This document shows, one piece after another, positions 62,286 to 64,000 of a stretch of 64,000 nucleotides of DNA. The notes under the pieces were generated by a model that was not told the DNA's origin, did not search any database, and saw only the letters and a list, made by a program, of their open reading frames with translations. The position numbers and the translations under genes were made by a program. The stretch covers positions 62,001-126,000 of the forward strand of contig JAVBKY010000002.1 in assembly GCA_031553765.1 (NCBI GenBank), in the 5' to 3' direction. The first letter of the stretch is position 1. Each line of letters starts with the position of its first letter. This stretch comes from JAITMY01 sp031553765. GTDB taxonomy: Bacteria; Bacteroidota; Bacteroidia; Bacteroidales; UBA932.

Positions 62286-64000
62286 TTAGAAGGTAACATT
62301 TACTCCCAGCATAAAATCTATATTGGATGGTGCCTTTGCCTTGTCGTATCCCACCGCATAGATGTCTTTTGATACGTTACGAATGCTCACCTCGGGGTTC
62401 ATACCCGTATAGTTAGTCCACGTATACAGGTTATACATAGTGAAGTTTAGCGACAAAGCCGACATACCCAAATGGCTCACCAATTTTTTATCAAAATTAT
62501 ACCTCAACGTAAGCGACTTGAACTTTATAAAACTACCATCCTCCACATACCTGTCGGAGGCCAGCCAGTTGTAACCCTTATTATACAATGCCCTCGGCAG
62601 AATATCGGCAGGTGCATCTTCGGGATTATCGTAGGGGTGTGTCCAGCGACGCAACACGGCGGTACTTTGGTTGTCAAAATTGTACATCTTCTCCATATTC
62701 ATCTTCGTTTCGTTCACCACATCGAAATTATAGCGGAAGTTGAAGTATGCGTCCAGCGCCCAGTTTTTGTACTTTACCGAAGGACCAAATCCTCCCACCA
62801 CCAGCGGGTTGGCATTACCCAAATACACGATATCCTTGTAATCAATATTACCATCGTGGTTAATATCGGCATACCTGGCATCACCCGGCTGGAACTCATA
62901 AGCAATAGAGGGTGCCCAAAATACCATTTGCAAAGGATTTGAGGCTCCCGTTTCATCCCACCTATATATCTTATCACCCTTTTTATCACGAGCTATTGTT
63001 TGGTCTTGATTAAGGTATACGCCATCGTAACGGAATCCGTAGAACGAACCCAATGGGTTACCCTCTTGTATACGCGCCATGTATTTGCCATTGGAACTCG
63101 AAGGTTCGGTTGAAAGGGCTATGTTTTGGCTCAACGAACGAATCATATTATCGTTTCTTGAGAAAACCATCTTAAAATCTACCTGAAGATCTTTCTTTCT
63201 ATACGGAGTGGTGTTTATGCTCAACTCCCAACCTTGGTTATCCATGGTTCCCACATTCATATATATGGAACTCACACCCGACACGCTGGGAATACCTACC
63301 CCCGAAAACATGAGGTCATCAACCGTTTTTTTATACCAGTTAAAATCAATATTTATACGATTATTGAAAGCAATAAAGTTGGCTCCTATATTCCATTCGC
63401 TGGTTTTCTCCCACTTCAAATTATCCAACGCCATGCTTGAAGGGTACGTTCCAATATCATCAATGTAGGGATACTTATAGGTATCGTAACGATTGTAAAA
63501 CAGGTAGTTCTTATCCGGCACTTTACCACTTTGTCCCCAGCTAAGCCTAAAGCTGAGGTCGTTCAAAAACTTCAAGTCGCGTATATATGGCTCACTTGAA
63601 ATTCTCCAACGGCCCGATACGCTGGGAAAATATCCGTAACGATAGTTCGAGCCAAACCTGGAGTTTCCGTCCATCGTAACAACAACGCTTACAAGGTAGC
63701 GATCGTAAAAATCAAAGCCACCAAACAGCGTTGCCTGTAGCTGGCGCTCATGCACTTTACCCGAGCTAAGCGAAATCAAGCGCGACGAGTTAGACGGGTG
63801 AGCCAGCCAGGTATTAGCAGCATTGGAGGACGACATGGCAAATGCGTCTGTTTGCTTATCGGTAGTGTTGAATTTAAAAAATGTATTGAGCTTAATATTT
63901 TCGGTAAGCTGTGGCGTAAACGCAAGCGTGTTATACACCTGTACAATAAATGATTCCTCATCAGCATCGGAAGAGCGATTCACCGTATTTTCCGTCCACG
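62286..64000 (-). CDS. SusC/RagA-like TonB-dependent transporter (5' end outside window)
   Basis: The frame is open from base 64000 to the stop at 62286, giving 571 codons; a start at a GTG (63983) is not needed because the frame continues upstream of it. The visible part is the C-terminal half of a 22-strand barrel: FGGFDFYDRYLVSVVVTMDGNSRFG, GRWRISSEP, LSFRLSWGQSGKVPDKN and the SusC-typical VEDGSFIKFKSLTLRYNF, ending FMLGVNVTF. It is the partner of the SusD gene 45 bases downstream and marks the upstream part of the operon, whose promoter lies outside the window. Confidence 0.93.
   Translation of the reverse strand, partial: WTENTVNRSSDADEESFIVQVYNTLAFTPQLTENIKLNTFFKFNTTDKQTDAFAMSSSNAANTWLAHPSNSSRLISLSSGKVHERQLQATLFGGFDFYDRYLVSVVVTMDGNSRFGSNYRYGYFPSVSGRWRISSEPYIRDLKFLNDLSFRLSWGQSGKVPDKNYLFYNRYDTYKYPYIDDIGTYPSSMALDNLKWEKTSEWNIGANFIAFNNRINIDFNWYKKTVDDLMFSGVGIPSVSGVSSIYMNVGTMDNQGWELSINTTPYRKKDLQVDFKMVFSRNDNMIRSLSQNIALSTEPSSSNGKYMARIQEGNPLGSFYGFRYDGVYLNQDQTIARDKKGDKIYRWDETGASNPLQMVFWAPSIAYEFQPGDARYADINHDGNIDYKDIVYLGNANPLVVGGFGPSVKYKNWALDAYFNFRYNFDVVNETKMNMEKMYNFDNQSTAVLRRWTHPYDNPEDAPADILPRALYNKGYNWLASDRYVEDGSFIKFKSLTLRYNFDKKLVSHLGMSALSLNFTMYNLYTWTNYTGMNPEVSIRNVSKDIYAVGYDKAKAPSNIDFMLGVNVTF

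Noticed and set aside
62472..62942. 156-residue plus-strand frame inside the second SusC
   Set aside because: His/Ile-rich shadow of the barrel-coding strand.

Overview
The window is from a Bacteroidetes genome, most probably order Bacteroidales. Four things support this: two SusC/SusD pairs, type IX secretion (T9SS) C-terminal sorting domains on several proteins, signal peptides that mostly end in Ala-Gln, and a TAnnTTTG-type promoter box. The T9SS domains argue against Bacteroides sensu stricto. I cannot name the genus.

Almost the whole window is one large pectin/rhamnogalacturonan polysaccharide utilization locus (PUL) on the minus strand. Read in transcription order from the right edge it holds: a SusC-like transporter cut by the window end; SusD-like lipoprotein; two fasciclin-domain lipoproteins; a second SusC/SusD pair; a multidomain T9SS pectate lyase (PL1); a 1840-residue T9SS surface protein with no visible catalytic domain; a T9SS rhamnogalacturonan lyase (PL11); and an MG2-type protein. 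After a 311-base gap follow fourteen closely packed genes: tandem-domain CE12 acetylesterase, two GH2, GH28, an alpha/beta-hydrolase esterase, a six-hairpin glycosidase-like lipoprotein, PL1, GH105, a GH43/GH117-like beta-propeller, PL22, GH28, GH106, a small outer-membrane barrel and a third GH28.

On the plus strand a two-gene cassette (GH31 alpha-xylosidase with PA14 insert, and GH3 beta-glycosidase) runs towards this operon and overlaps the last GH28 by 14 bases, tail to tail. Left of it, divergently oriented, is a giant T9SS protein gene (2146 codons in the window, 3' end cut off) with a parallel beta-helix. The 785-base divergent region contains a (TG)27 microsatellite, a terminator-like hairpin and several inverted repeats.

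Inferred division of labour: T9SS-exported PL1, PL11 and the giant beta-helix protein attack polymer at the cell surface or outside. The SusD and fasciclin lipoproteins capture glycan and the SusC proteins import it. CE12 and the second esterase deacetylate it. GH28, PL1 and PL22 shorten galacturonan, GH106 and GH105 take apart rhamnogalacturonan ends, and GH2, GH43-like, GH31 and GH3 remove neutral side chains. No regulator, sulfatase, RNA gene, CRISPR array or transposon was seen. Intergenic hairpins with U-tracts lie just upstream of several genes and may grade expression along the locus.
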